Shown one piece after another: positions 1 through 12,333 of a stretch of 64,000 nt of DNA. Origin of the DNA: Terfezia claveryi (taxonomy: Eukaryota; Ascomycota; Pezizomycetes; Pezizales; Pezizaceae); assembly GCA_015179025.1 (NCBI GenBank), contig WHUX01000215.1:1-64000 (forward strand). The letters run 5' to 3'. The position numbers and the translations under genes are program-made. Within the stretch, counting starts at the first letter, position 1; every line of letters starts with the position of its first letter. The notes beneath the pieces are model-generated. The model ran no database searches and had not been told where the DNA came from. It was given only the letters and a program-made list of their open reading frames with translations.

Positions 1-1456
1 ATTAGGATATTGAGCCATCTTGGCGGCGGTTGAGAGGTATGTTCTTTAAGAAAAGAGAAAACTACAGCTGCAAAATACGAGAAATGCCGGCAATTTATAG
101 TCTCAGGCCAGAGACCGGATCTTCGCAGTGAAGCATCAATATAAACAACTTTAATTAAGCTCCGCCTCAGCCAATTTTTTATGGGAAAATAAGAATATCT
201 TGTAATAGGAGACTCGCTGGGACTTGGCCCCAGGGGTTTATTACAAGGGCAGAGAGAACATGGAGGTCATCTATCTTCACCACCACCTCGGGGCGGATTT
301 TCCAAATATGATTCTGTATTATAGACACCTGATATGCCATTCATCCCATAAAGAAGCAAAAAGCTGTGCTCACGTGTTATCACAAGTAAAGACACATGTA
401 TGAGCGTGCTCGCTAAGGAACGCATGAGAGACGTACAGTAAGTGCCATCGAGCGTCTCGACATCACAAACTTACAAACATATAAACGAAAGCTATTTAAA
501 AACGCGACACATTGTTCCCATCGCCTTAGTCCTCACAACACCTGCCTTATGTGTACCGTGATATTAACCGTGTTTCGCATATCTGCATTCGCTGCTCGGT
601 AGTAGCAACGCTGTAGCTGTCACTAAGAATGACTGTCGTGGAGTTACTTGAATAAGGAGCTTAGTATGCACCACGTGAGCCACTGAACCGATGCAAGCAT
701 GAAGCTACCACCACGCTCGCATAATTACGATGCCTACCGCATCTACTGGTGTATAACGATCCTTGTCAGTTTAAAGACATAGGTCGAGCTTATGCAGTAA
801 AGGTGATAAAATAGGTGGATGGTAACAAGCTCACTGAGGTATAATGGTCCCTGTCAGTTAAACTGACAAGGATCGTTGTTCGCCAGTGGATGCGGTAGTT
901 CTTATGAAGCCTTACTTATAAGAAATTATATATGTAACAAGGGTTGATCATTCTTAACCAGCTACGTACAGGTACCTTCCAAATCGGGTAGTACACTAGA
1001 CTCAACAAGGATCCCAGCAAGACTAGGCCGCTACGAAGGCCACCTATAATGAGTTGGCTACGAATTGGTAGGAATAGCCCAAATGTCATGAGACAGCTGC
1101 ACCAGCCTGAGGGCCCCAGATATATGCATACAGAAGGTGAATTGAAGGGACTTAAAATACCTTCACGGCTTTAAGAGGGTGAAGACGGCTCATATGGGAC
1201 ATTCAGAATGGTGAACAAACAAACGTTCACAAACTGTAATGCCTGGAGCTCTTTCCAAGTAACAAGCATCATGCAGTCGGAAGAGGAAGAATGTGAACGG
1301 AAGAATGGGGTAAGAGAGAAGGAGATGAAATAATAAAGAAAGCAAAATAAGAGTTATGTACCTGCAACCCCACTCAAGAATTGAAATGCAAGCAGTAACT
1401 TAAAAATCGCCCATAATCCCCTCGCAATCCACAAGTTGAACACGAATTGGACGTTC
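1..1456. other. Intergenic, no gene seen
   Basis: No convincing coding sequence on either strand; the reading frames here are short and composition-driven. The stretch holds one short inverted-repeat element (734-898, listed separately) and, at its right edge, the 3' flank of the minus-strand glycosyltransferase gene. Confidence 0.6.
734..898. repeat. Short TIR element (MITE-like), 165 bp
   Basis: The outer arms read CTACCGCATC...GATGCGGTAG. They continue inward as imperfect inverted repeats of about 37 bp, ending with CCTTGTCAGTTTA on the left and its reverse complement TAAACTGACAAGG on the right. A smaller palindrome around TGTCAGTTAAACTGACA (about 851-867) lies inside the right arm. There is no coding capacity and no clear target duplication. 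It looks like a non-autonomous DNA-transposon relic. Confidence 0.6.
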
Positions 1457-2908
1457 CTATATACCCCACACACCCCCGGTCCCCACAAAATCCCACTTTC
1501 CGCAAATTTCTTCCCACTCAATCCACTCGCCTTTATCCGTCCACACACCGCCTACCCGTCCAACTCCGGCTCCAGCCACACCCGCGTCCGCGCCCCTCAC
1601 CCTCTCAATACGCCTCTCAAAAAACATTTTCGCTATCCTGCCCCTCCCATTGACATCTGTAACCTCTGGAAAAAGATTAAACCACCACATGCGCCCCCAC
1701 CACCCGGGCTCCTCCTCGCTCCCAAGCGGGAATTTGGGCCCGTTGAAATGTACCAGGGCAGCGATGGTGTTTGAAACTAGATTTGTGGCGAGCTGGAGTA
1801 TCGGCGGCAGCGGGGCTGTGCACACGTTGCTCGATAAATCCATGTCTCGATCGCCCGCGGTGGGCGTGATGTTTACCATATTCCATTTCACGTCGTCATG
1901 CGAATGAGTCATTGTCTGAAATAACCTGCTCTCGTAATCTAGTATAATTCCCATGCCCCTCACATTATCACGGACACTACCCCCGTCAGTTCCTGCCCGT
2001 TTCTTGTTTAACTCGTCCCGCTTCAAATCCTCCCCCCAAACATCTGCCAACACACCCTGATCACTCAGCACCTCCTCTCCTAGCTTCATCCTGTCCGCCG
2101 CCTCCTTAGCAGCCTTGACATACACCTCCCTCATGCTCCTCCACTCTCCAAACACCGTTCCGGAGTTTAGATATCTCGGTCGGAATTGCTTATATCCCGA
2201 GTTCCCAATAACTTTATCCGTGGTATCTGCGCCATATGCATCTTTTGGCAAGCTGCTCTCCGGGGCGAGCTTGCATGGCGGCGAATCAGACTTATTTGGC
2301 CAGCACTGTTTGTCCGCGCCGAAAATGACAGGTGCCGATGCTGGTGCGCTCGAAGTCCAACCGGATCCTTTCACATTCGTGCGGAAGTGTGTATACTTCC
2401 GGATTAACACATCCGAGGGGAGTTGATACCAGATATCAAATCCATCCGTGAAAAGAACTAAGTCCGTTTCCCAGGTTTTTTTTTCACTACCCGGTCCCAC
2501 CTGTGGGGGATTACGGAGGTACTCCGCCATCCCGACGAGCTTTGCGCCATGGGCAAGCTTCGGTTTGGCATAGGTTTTGTTGAAATTTATTAGGATTGGA
2601 GGTGGATAGGTGTTGATTATTGCCGAGGCGAGAGACTTGCAGAAGAGCAGGCCAGGCTGGTTGACAGGTATGAAGAGATGAAGAGGCGGATATGCATGGG
2701 AATCATGACCAAGTAGGGGGGCCAGCGTAGTGCGCTCGAATTGTAGGTGGAGGCGTAAGGTAATGAGAAGGGAGCATGCGAGGGCAAAAACGAAGAGATA
2801 TCGAGTTATATACCAGTATTGTCTCCAGCCTCGGCGGAGATGCGTGGGGCAAAGAAACAAGCAGAGGGAGCATGGATTGGGAGAGGGTGAACGCAGGAGA
2901 GCAGCCAT
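1457..2908 (-). CDS. PLOD-like type II membrane glycosyltransferase
   Basis: A single-exon 483-residue protein. A short, probably cytosolic N-terminus is followed by one hydrophobic signal-anchor at about residues 33-52, so the catalytic part should face the ER/Golgi lumen. Around residues 149-160 the segment DLVLFTDGFDIW has the hydrophobic strand plus DGxD motif typical of the metal-binding site in the glycosyltransferase domain of lysyl hydroxylase/PLOD-like proteins and their fungal relatives. Further conserved-looking pieces follow in family order: YLNSGTVFGEW, LSDQGVLADV, LDYESRLFQTMTH and VHFNGPK. The donor and acceptor cannot be told from sequence. The ATG at 2906-2908 is the first in frame and sits just before the anchor. 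Two inverted-repeat elements lie within 370 bp upstream, in the presumed promoter. The family is fairly sure; the exact activity is unknown. Confidence 0.82.
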   Translation of the reverse strand: MAALLRSPSPNPCSLCLFLCPTHLRRGWRQYWYITRYLFVFALACSLLITLRLHLQFERTTLAPLLGHDSHAYPPLHLFIPVNQPGLLFCKSLASAIINTYPPPILINFNKTYAKPKLAHGAKLVGMAEYLRNPPQVGPGSEKKTWETDLVLFTDGFDIWYQLPSDVLIRKYTHFRTNVKGSGWTSSAPASAPVIFGADKQCWPNKSDSPPCKLAPESSLPKDAYGADTTDKVIGNSGYKQFRPRYLNSGTVFGEWRSMREVYVKAAKEAADRMKLGEEVLSDQGVLADVWGEDLKRDELNKKRAGTDGGSVRDNVRGMGIILDYESRLFQTMTHSHDDVKWNMVNITPTAGDRDMDLSSNVCTAPLPPILQLATNLVSNTIAALVHFNGPKFPLGSEEEPGWWGRMWWFNLFPEVTDVNGRGRIAKMFFERRIERVRGADAGVAGAGVGRVGGVWTDKGEWIEWEEICGKWDFVGTGGVWGI

Positions 2909-2930
2909 AGAAGAGTTGACGTAGGTACGG

Positions 2931-3092
2931 GGAAAACTGGCGAATAAGACTCCTTGTCTGTATCTTTGCTCTTTCCTTTTTTTGTAGGGGCGTTACTAGT
3001 TGTGGGCAGATTAGCATCCTTGACTCGTATTTTGACTTATTCTAGAGTTATGATTCGGATACAGACAAGGAGTCTTATTCACCAGTTTTTCC
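2931..3092. repeat. Short TIR element upstream of glycosyltransferase
   Basis: Inverted arms of about 34 bp at 2931-2964 and 3058-3092 share AATAAGACTCCTTGTCTGT and the flanking AAAACTGG. The total is about 162 bp with a T-rich non-coding centre. It begins only 22 bp upstream of the glycosyltransferase ATG (minus strand), so it lies in that gene's leader or promoter. This looks like a MITE. Confidence 0.75.
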
Positions 3093-3120
3093 GGAGCGCC
3101 GTTGTTGGACTTACTCGTTG

Positions 3121-3271
3121 TACTCCTTACCACCATCAATTGTTGCACGCTGCATGCAATCTGCACACCTGGCTGAATTTAGGTATGGAGTTCAAGTGAC
3201 TTATGGAAATTAAGGAATGCAAGGTGTGCAGCTCGCATGCAGCGTGCAACAATTCATGGGGGTAACGAGTA
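3121..3271. repeat. Second short TIR element, 151 bp
   Basis: Arms at 3121-3170 and 3222-3271 are inverted copies of about 50 bp sharing AATTGTTGCACGCTGCATGC and CTGCACACCT. They have a different sequence from the neighbouring 2931-3092 element. There is no coding capacity. This looks like an independent MITE-type insertion in the same upstream region. Confidence 0.75.
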
Positions 3272-6200
3272 TACGTTTGTCATTTTCCACCATTGATGGC
3301 GATATTGTGGGGTGGGGAAGATGACCGCACAACGGCAATGATACATAGGAATGCAAGCAGAAATTCGTGTCTAGGTGCACTGGCATCAGAATTATTAGGG
3401 CCCGGCACGAAGACAATCGTTATCTCTGGCAAATTAGACATTTGTATTTCTGAGGAGCATAGTATTATCTAATCTGGTTGTATATTATTTATTACAGCCT
3501 CTGGGCAACATGACAGTACCAAGCAAAGCATTATATCGTGAGTTATGCTGATGGAATTGACACAGGCCACTCACACGGCAGCTGAGCCTAGTAAAATCAC
3601 GAACAATATGTACCACTTGCTTTCTCCCAGGCCACTTGTGCGCTTCCTTCCAGCGTGGACAGGATGCCAACTCGAACGGAACTAATCTGGTTATGGCAAG
3701 CAGCATGGTCAAGTAACGTCACATGCTACTTAACTAGGCTAGCCTCACTAGCGCGCAAACCTTAATCAAGCTGCACTGCTGGAGGGAAATCAACCAGACT
3801 ACTTAGGGAAATCTAGAAACTCCAAATACAAGCTTGTAATAACGCGGTTAATAAATATGGAGGATGTAGCAGAAAATGCCATTAATGGACGGTGCGGATT
3901 GGTAGAAATGTTGAATTCCTAGCGCTATGATAGATAGGTAGGGGTGAGCTGGAAATTGGTGGAGACATACCTGGTACTCCCAACCTGGAAGCCCCATTTA
4001 GCTATATCTAGATCGATCAAGCGATTTGTGAGTAGGTTGTAGATAACTAGTACCTACGTGCAACCTTCGCCCTCAAAGAGAACTTTTCGTAGATTAGCCA
4101 AGTACCCTGGCAACCTGTTCCATACAGTATATATTTTCCGTACCAAAAATGGCAAAACTCACAGGACAGGGATAGGGGGTGGTTCTACTGGGGTTCTTTT
4201 ATTCGAAGGGGATTCTTTTATTCGAATTACCACGGTATCTAAGGGATTCAGTTAGGTGCAAAAGAAAGCCACCCCCCTAGAATAGGTTTAATGTGTATGC
4301 ATGTTATTACAGGCTAGTCGGGGTTCAGATATACTCTGATATTGAGTCGGAACCATCAGCATACATAGTGTACTTACAGATGTAGGTTCTGATTGTTGTC
4401 GTGCTAGCCGTTGCGAGACATGGTATATGCAGACCCCAGCCCACCCTCGAACATAAGAACCGGTTCTTTAATTCGGATTACCACGGTATCTGTATATCGG
4501 GGACATCCTGCTGGACTATCTGTACTTGTCATGTAATAGCCACATAGCTCCTGTACTCATAGCGCAGGAAGAATTAACTTACTCATGAACAAGAAGAAAG
4601 ATAGCATCAAAAGCAGCCCCGGACAAAGGCCATGTTCCCTGACGTCCAGGAGGCTTCTCAGTGTGACTGCTAATATCCCCACCTGTAAGACCAGACCATG
4701 AACATTCCCATGTAACCAAACGCTACATATTGGAGAATTTTGTATAGCTGCAGAAGTAAGACATACATTGCATCTTTAAACAGGATACGAAACTTTTGCG
4801 ACCTAGCTATTTCAATGCCATCCAACAAAATTCATAATTTCTGATCATGAACTGAGCTTTGCATGATTCAAAGATTCCGATCTGTAGCCAACCCATCATG
4901 CAATACTCACAATTTTGAATGAAACTTTGACCTATGTACCGTTCAAATGTCCTCCTGAGGTGGTAAAGGTCTTACCAGTGTCTAATTTTGCTTCTTACGT
5001 TCCACGGTGCATGTCGGAGCTGTTCTACAAGGGACATACAGTATAATAGATGCGGATTTTCCGATTCAATGTTCAGGAATCCGGATGGATCTCCCGGTTA
5101 TCAATCCGCTAACCCTCAAGCTGCTGGCCATATACATAGAAACACCAGTGGACGAGGCTTCTCCCATAGGTACGGGCTGCCCTATCTGCGATGAATAGCG
5201 AGATTGTCTCTAACTTACCTTTTCCACACTTGCAGGAAGGTATAGATTTCCAGTTTCTTCGGTGGATGGGACAGGGCAGTGTAGAAATTTACTTATGCTT
5301 TGTGCATTGTACTCAATTTATGAATCCTACTAAGTGCAATTGTGAAGTAATTCTCCCTTGTCATTGGGTCTTATACACCATAAGCACTCTGAAATTTCTC
5401 TATGGACATGCATACAGAATTCCCGGTACAGCGATAAATTATTACAGTTCAGAGATATATGGCCGATATAAACAGAGCTATTAATTCCCGTATGAACTAC
5501 ATTAATTACCTCCCCCCCACTCCTTTTATGCTCACATTCCTACATGGATGGGGCTTATCCATTCAGCCCACCAGGGGATTATACGCAAAGAATTTCAGTG
5601 TGGTACAAGTTGATATAATTGACTTTCTAGTACCTCTGCAGCCCTTCGGAATCTGCAACGAGTGAATTAAATTTCAGTACAATGAGCTACCAAGCAAATA
5701 TACTTAGAGTATAGTATGCTTATCCTACGTCTAGAAGTTTTATGATGACATAAAACACCTTCTAGCCCCTATCGGCGAGGGCGAGTTGATGCAGAATGAA
5801 TGAAGCAAATTCATATTCAAAAATCTTACATTCAACATACCCAGCGTCGAATACCAGACAAAATAGTTCATGGGATCAGATCCGAACACTTCACCATTCT
5901 GCGGGGCGGGAAAGGATTGTGAAATCAACTAAAATTACATATATACAACATTCAGCTATTTTTCTTCTTTTCTTAGCGTCTAATGACCGGTAATCAACTT
6001 AATACTATATTCCTCCGGAAGTGTAGGTTTTTAAATTGCTTATGTGTGTGTAAAATTTGAAACATATGGGACGTAATTAGCTCAATTCCGAAGCAATATC
6101 AATGGACGACAAGAATCTTGAAGAGAAAAAGTTTGCCATAGTGTGGCGGGCCTTACTAGATATTTATTTCCAGGCGAACCCACGGGCTTGGGCTCATTGC

Positions 6201-9200
6201 ATGTACTTAGTAATAGGAATCTCATCCACATGCCTTCAGAGGAAATTGTTCTACAATTCAGATTCTGTACTTGATATAGTAATACTATCCGTTTGAGAAA
6301 CAGCCTCAATTGATCAGATGAGTATAAACTTCTACCTTCACGAAATATACATAACCCAAACTGTAGGAATTACATGGGAAGGATATATAGTGAAGCTGTA
6401 ATCACCATGTTGAACGATGAGGAGAATATTTTTATACAGTATACATCATTGTGGACAAAGCATATTTCATGGCAATTTCACAAAAGTAGGAACAGGTACC
6501 GGACTTAATTCAACAATCCTCAAAACTTTAAACTTGTACATGAGAAATATAATACGTGTTATATCGCGAATGTGCAGCGGTAACGTTTCTTATACGGCTT
6601 CGTAGTGAGGGTCCACAATGATTACAGACTTATCGGGGGGCCCCTCCTTATCAGAGGGACCCAGCTACTCGAGTTAGTTAGATATTTACGAAGGAGTGTG
6701 TGAGCTGGGAAGGGCTTGTAGAGTTAAGATGGTGTGGATAGTTGTTCTGTTTGCAGCAAGTTGAATTAGAGTGTACGTACTCCTTACATACAGATATTTA
6801 TACCTACATATATGAAACATATGTATGCATATGCACACTTTTCCCAGGAAAAGTCTTTTATCCTGCACTTCTAGGTACAGATAGTTATATCAAAAAAACT
6901 TCACTATATACAGTACATAATCGAGACACACCATCAACTCCAAATACGTAATATTATATTCTCAACTCCTCAATTAACCCAGCTCTGTGGAGAGAGGAAA
7001 ATATTCAGCTTGCATAATATTTAACATCAATTGAGGATAATGAAAATGATCAAATCCAAGCTTCTATCAGTTGCAACTTAAGAAAAATTTTATGATAGTT
7101 TAGGAATGCTTGTAGCATAACACTGGAAGTGATCTCTCTGGTGGTAGCACTCACTCCTTGCCCAAGGCTATTCTACATATACCCTGGAATAGTATTGTCA
7201 AAATATAGTATTGTCAAAATATTGTTGCAACTCTATAGTTACGCCTGAAGCAGCCCTATTTCTTAGAAAATCTTGGGTATGTGGGCTAATGAACAGGACA
7301 AGGCCGCTGAGACGCAATTCTTGAGATCCTGCCCCAGTTTACGACGGGTGCCAACTTCTTGGCCCCACTCCATATCATAGTGTCTCCTCTCATACATTAA
7401 CTTCTACACGGTGAATTATTGCTACATCATAGGTAACAAAACCGTAAACGTTGCTGGGATATGTATACATGCGTGACCTGCTCCCACTCCTTTTGACCGA
7501 TACACCCATTCCGAACAGCCTCATTCACGACCAGACTCCATGTATCCAATCCCTAGACCTCGTCAAGATCTCTCTTTCTTGGCCCTCTGCCTTCTCTCCA
7601 GGCATACCACCACGATGCCCTAGGCTTTGTCAGACTAGAGGCCAGCTAGATCTGATATCCCCCATCTCTCGGCAATTTACCTCAGCAATGTCTTTCAGTA
7701 CGGCATAAACTGACACCGGCCCCCTAGCAGAACGCTCTTGGAAGATCAGACTTTACACCCCACGAGCCAGAAGCGTATTTCCGCTCCTTCCTTGCGGGAA
7801 TGAGAAGTCTATGTTTTGTGGTCAAACAGAGAAATTGTGAGAAGAGAGTTTAGACGGGGACCAGAACGCGTTGCTACTGCAAGCTGTAGAGAGGGAATGT
7901 GTCGAAAGTAAACGATAACTGTAACGTCTCAGCGGTCAACTTGCCGTCGTTGGGGAAAACGGGAGTACAGTGACACCCTGTGGCCCAAAACGGAAGGGAG
8001 AGAAGGTTCAACTTTGGTAATCAATCACGGCATTTGGGGACGGTCCACCATGTCAACCATACCAGGATTTGCGTAAACTTTTGTCAGTTTCTACTGCGGG
8101 CATTAATACCCATCTTACCCAGCCCCTCGCACGATTAGATATAATTTGGCATTAATATGTGCATCGAAGGCCACGCCACCCCGGCTGCAACCTCACTTCC
8201 TCCAGGTTCACGTTTGGTCCTGTGAGAAGAAGTTCCGTCAGCTCATGTGCTTTTCCCACACCTTCTGGTACCGAGAGAAGAAAAAAATCTTATGTTTGCT
8301 CCGCTCAGAACTACGTCTACCTCAGCGTCAGCGCATCGGAAGGGAAACTGGAAGACGGCAAAGAATGCGGTTTCTCCGACGCATGGAAGGCCCAAGCATA
8401 GAGAGGTTTGCTGTTAGAGGAGTTGGTTGCCTGCGGATGGGGGTTCATTATCATGTAACTGTGATAGCACTGGTAGCCATGGAGTGTGGGGAATGTTGGG
8501 TAGCGGAATGGGCTGGACATGGATATATATTTACCGATCCCCCATAGAAGGACAAGCAATTGCAATATTAGAAACAGGGAAGTCAAAGAGACGTGATTGA
8601 AGTTGAATCACTGAATCCAACACTGATACTCTAATATTTTGCAAAAAGCTTTTAAACATGGCAAAGTGGTGTATTCGCTCCCAGACCTATGATCATGTGC
8701 GCTAGAGTTTATCCTAGTTCATTCTTTCGGGGACGACCTATAAGGATATTGGCAGGAGTCCGCCAGCCACAGGAAGCTATATGTATCACCAAATCCAAAG
8801 GTCGCGGAGTATGTTAGAGCTCGTATTTCTGAGCTACTAATGATGACTTGGATAAGCGCAGCATGGCATCCCCGGTAAGAGCTAATGATCATCAAACAAA
8901 ACAAATTGAAGTCCTTTTAGAGGAGCAACTCTTGTAGTGTGCTATCCCTACCGCCATATTCCGGTAATGTGTAGAAAATTCGCCACATATCCATATTGTC
9001 TAATCCCAAATAACTGGTACCCATCACAGGATCCCGGTTATAGGCCATAGCTCATATAAATACAATGTCCCGAATATTTTCTATCATCCAGTCCTACAGT
9101 GACTGCGAGGCAAGCCTATCAATATACCTACTAAAGATCACCAACTGCAAAACAATAGTGATGGGATACCCCAAGGGTATGAGCCGCTTCTCCGATCCCA

Positions 9201-9550
9201 ATGGTTTCAGTGAAGTCAAGAGGGCCTGCAGGGTGGTATCCTAGGGTTACCGATGGGGACGCAGTGGTAGGGTAGTGGTAGGGTAGTGGTAGGGTAGTAG
9301 TAGGGTAGTGGTAGAGTAGTGGTAGGGTAGTGGTAAGTATTTGCGGTGGGAGTATGCGGTGGAGTAATAAGTAGGGACCTGGTAGTAGCGAGGGGCAATT
9401 GGATAGTAAGCAATGCAGTTGGCCATCAGTGGGCATTCCAGGGCTTTTAAATGATTTTTACTCATTCATGCAGGCTCAGGGCTATGCAAGAGTGTCTGAT
9501 TCACACCCCGAATCTGCACCACACTCCAGACAAACTAGAGGACACATCAG
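3272..9550. other. Long gene-poor intergenic region
   Basis: No reading frame here resembles a known protein and none is supported by splice logic. Small repeats are visible. A segment with TTATTCGAA and ATTACCACGGTATCT occurs at about 4195-4243 and again near 4465-4495. A 16-bp unit (ATAGTATTGTCAAAAT) is repeated in tandem at 7189-7220. The minisatellite at 9264-9335 is listed separately. The rest looks like decayed, AT-leaning intergenic DNA. Confidence 0.5.
9264..9335. repeat. 11-bp minisatellite (GTGGTAGGGTA)n
   Basis: About six and a half tandem copies of GTGGTAGGGTA with a few substitutions (GTAGTAGGGTA, GTGGTAGAGTA). On the minus strand it is read as repeated Thr-Thr-Leu-Pro-like codons, which explains the long low-complexity shadow frames here. 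Confidence 0.9.
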
Positions 9551-10105
9551 CTAGAAACCATAAATCACCTCCAAATGCAACGTTCCTTCTCCTTTGGCAC
9601 AACACGTTCCACTAGTACCAATGGGAGCCTCCACAAACGTACGGGGATGATTCACCAAGATATAGTTGGAGGATGCCACTCGGTATATCTTCTCCAACTG
9701 TAGATATCCAGAGTACGTCACGGGGCAGTCTCCATCTCCCAGCCAGGCAGTAGGACAACATTCCACCTTCAAATCCACTTTTCGGTATTTGTGGCCAAGA
9801 CTTGTACAGAATCGTCTTGAGACCTAGGCCAGGTAAGGGCTAACAAAACCTCTAGGTAAGGATTGCCAGAAGAGAGGTCATTTCGTATAGACATCCCCCT
9901 CATCCAATCCTCGCCCCGCAGCTTCCCAATCTCCAGTGAGGTCTTCTCAGTTCTTTTGCGGAACGTGTCGTACTCTTTGGAACGCTTTTTCAACACTGCC
10001 ATGGGTCACATTCTCAAGTTCTTGAGGGAGTGAATCCTGGAGAGCCGGTGCTCAATAACTGTCACAACGGTGAAAGCGGTGGTGACAGCGATGGTATTCA
10101 CCGAA
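9551..10105 (-). pseudogene. Possible degenerate or multi-exon gene, unknown
   Basis: Three consecutive minus-strand segments look more protein-like than chance. An N-terminal part reads MYPISVSVNTIAVTTAF, followed by HRLSRIHSLKNLRM. After one in-frame TGA it continues MAVLKKRSKEYDTFRKRTEK and runs to LATNTEK. A +1 shift then leads into a Cys-containing segment (VDLKVECCPTAWLGDGD) that ends with EVIYGF. Either small introns are unrecognised or the gene is broken by a stop and a frameshift. No domain is recognised. A Ser/Pro-rich frame upstream (10132-10344) could be a further exon. The call is weak. Confidence 0.25.
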
Positions 10106-10410
10106 ACTGAGATTGGGTACATATCAGTAACTTATTGAAAAGCGAACTTGCGAAAAAGGGATGCCGGCGATTCCGCGCCCTCAATTGAATATCTTGATTC
10201 AAGTGTTCTTGGGGATACAGCACCCCCAATAGAGGATGTCGGACCTGCTCGTGGGCTGTAATAACTCTGTGAGACACTAGATGCACCGCCGGCGGGAACT
10301 TCCTCTCGGCAATTGCTGAGGAACGAAAGTATACAGCAGCCCAATATCGTATATGTCTAGTAGAGCAGCATTTCGACTCGACTCGTAACGCTACAGCAAT
10401 GATCATTTTG

Positions 10411-10970
10411 GGGTGAGGTGGAAGGTGAGGGATGCTACATCAGAAAACCTTCTCGCCTAATCCTCCCCGCCAAGCAAACCTCCGCCTAGCACCCCACCGC
10501 CAAGCCCCCAAGTCGCTGACCGAACCTTCGAACCGTCGGGCTCCCTTCTCCTTCTTCCAGGGACCCTCTCGTCCGGGGGGGATCCCCACAAGAACGCCAT
10601 TTCTCCAGCTACAGCCGCTTCCCACGCTGTAATTGGCATATTTACGTTCGAGAGGAGATTCGGGAAAGCCCTCTGTACACTTTGCTGCGATTCCTGCGCC
10701 GTGTTCGGTGGTGGGGCTGTTGGCTGGGAGGCGTTCGCACATGCACATACCACCGTACTGTAGATACTGTCGATTATTTTGGCGGAAGCGGAAAAGGCAC
10801 TCGAGTATATTATGTTTCGCCACTTGTATACTATCGCGTCTTGTACGGCCTAGACGTTTCGCCCTCTCGTCTCGCGTATGGGGAAGACATCGAGGAGACT
10901 GATATATCGGCCGCCAAGCCGCCGGAAACGTTGCAACAGTACCCATCAATCGCACCATCCCCAATCAACA
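10411..10970. other. GC-rich upstream region of COX18
   Basis: This is the GC-rich region before the COX18 start codon. Long minus-strand frames exist (10440-10964) but are Gly/Arg/Pro-rich and resemble nothing known, so no gene is called. Promoter elements are not obvious. An in-frame upstream ATG at 10878 would extend COX18 by 31 Arg/Ser-rich residues. Confidence 0.4.
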
Positions 10971-12175
10971 ATGCCTCCCCCACGGCTCCCCCGCACCCTC
11001 CTTTGCCTCCAGTCGCCTCTACAACCCATCCACCACCTACCACCCCGCCTCGCACCCCTCCTCCTCCGCTCACCCCGCCTTCTCCCCCCGCAATTCCACC
11101 CCTCACCCTACCCCCTCCTCTGCCACCACCAAACCCGCACCTTCCTCACCTCCCTCCTTCAAGGCACCTCTTCCGTACTCACCACCATCTCCACCGTCGC
11201 CGCCCCCCTCACCACCACCGGCCTCGCCCCATGGTACCTCCTCCTCCCGCTCTCCGCCCTCGTCCTCCGCACAACCACAACCCTCCCACTCACTCTCTAC
11301 GCCCGCCGGATCTGCATCTCCCTCATCACTCTGCGCCCGCTCCTCTCCGCCTGGGGCCGCGTAATCGGCACCGGAGTCGCCCGATCTAAAACTGACACCA
11401 CGCTGACCCCGTTTGAATGGGAGCGGCAGACGCGGGACAAGATAAAGCTGCAGGAGAAGGAGCTACAGAAAACATTTGGCTGCGAGAGCTGGAAGGGTTA
11501 TCTCCCTATGCTACAAGTTCCCATTTGGGTAATCGCAAGCCTAACGCTGCGGGGGATGACGACCGAGCCATCTTCCGTCACCGTCGCTCGAAATTTACCG
11601 TTACCCCCATTACCATTACCGGGCCAGGTGGAGGGAGTTGCTGGAGCGGTTGCAGGTACAGATATCTCCTCCTCCTCGCCGTCGTCCCCAGGTTACCTGC
11701 AGTCCCTCCTCGACAGCATCCCCCTTGAACCCACCTTCTCCCACGGCGGTGCCCTCTGGTTCCCCGACCTCCTCGCCCCAGACCCACTATACCTACTCCC
11801 CATCATGCTGAGCCTCTCCATGTTTGCCAACATCGAGTTCCAGGCGCTACAGTACCCCCCCACGACCAATCGGGGGAGAATTATAAAGAATATCCTCCGG
11901 GCCTTTGCATTGGGGGTTATTCCAGTGACGATTCAGACTCCCGTGGTATGTTTTTCCTTGTTCTCGAGTTGCCCAGCAATAGAGTGTTTTTTTAAGGCTA
12001 ATGTAGTTGGCGGAGGGTTGGACAGGCGCTTACGCTGTATTGGTTGAGCTCTTCACTGTATTCCCTCGTGCAGAATATCGTGTTGCATTTCGCGTATCCA
12101 ATGCCGAAGGCAGTCACGCCGTGTAAGCCAAAATCGTTGATTGGCTACGAAGCACAAGAAACACCATCACAGTAA
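10971..12175 (+). CDS. cox18: Mitochondrial inner-membrane insertase Cox18/Oxa2
   Basis: Two exons, 10971-11945 and 12026-12175, give 374 residues. The 80-nt intron has GTATGT at its start and GACAG at its end. Members of the YidC/Oxa1/Alb3 family insert proteins into membranes; Cox18 translocates the C-terminal part of Cox2 across the mitochondrial inner membrane for cytochrome oxidase assembly. The N-terminus is rich in Pro, Leu, Arg and His and lacks acids, as expected of a matrix-targeting leader. Diagnostic pieces are WERQTRDKIKLQEKELQK, YLPMLQVPIWVIASLTLRGM, then after splicing QTPV-ALTLYWLSSS, SLVQNIVLH and PMPKAVTPCKP near the C-terminus. The frame only continues into this conserved tail if the intron is removed, which confirms the gene model. 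The start chosen is the ATG before the leader; an upstream in-frame ATG at 10878 is possible. ALG11 converges from the other strand 158 bp away. Confidence 0.88.
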
Positions 12176-12333
12176 TAACAGAGACGAGACGAGACAACAT
12201 CTATGTACGACCATGTACTTTCTACGCCCAGAATGTACGCAATCTGTCAAGCATCGATATTAAGCATCGATATTTCGCACCAGCCATTCCCGTTGATGGT
12301 TCATCACCATCAACTCCCATGGAGCAATTATAA

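Noticed and set aside
8146..8547. 133-codon plus-strand frame in the 3-9 kb intergenic region
   Set aside because: No recognisable motif, overlapping frames on both strands, no neighbouring exons; likely chance.
9131..9465. Thr/Leu/Pro-repeat minus-strand frames
   Set aside because: Translation of the 11-bp minisatellite in three frames, not a gene.
10440..10964. Long minus-strand frame of 174 codons upstream of COX18
   Set aside because: Gly/Arg/Pro-dominated composition produced by GC-rich DNA; a second frame overlaps it with equal openness and neither shows a domain.
10682..11389. Plus-strand 235-codon frame overlapping COX18
   Set aside because: A Pro/His shadow of the COX18 leader region in another frame; the COX18 frame has clear family motifs.
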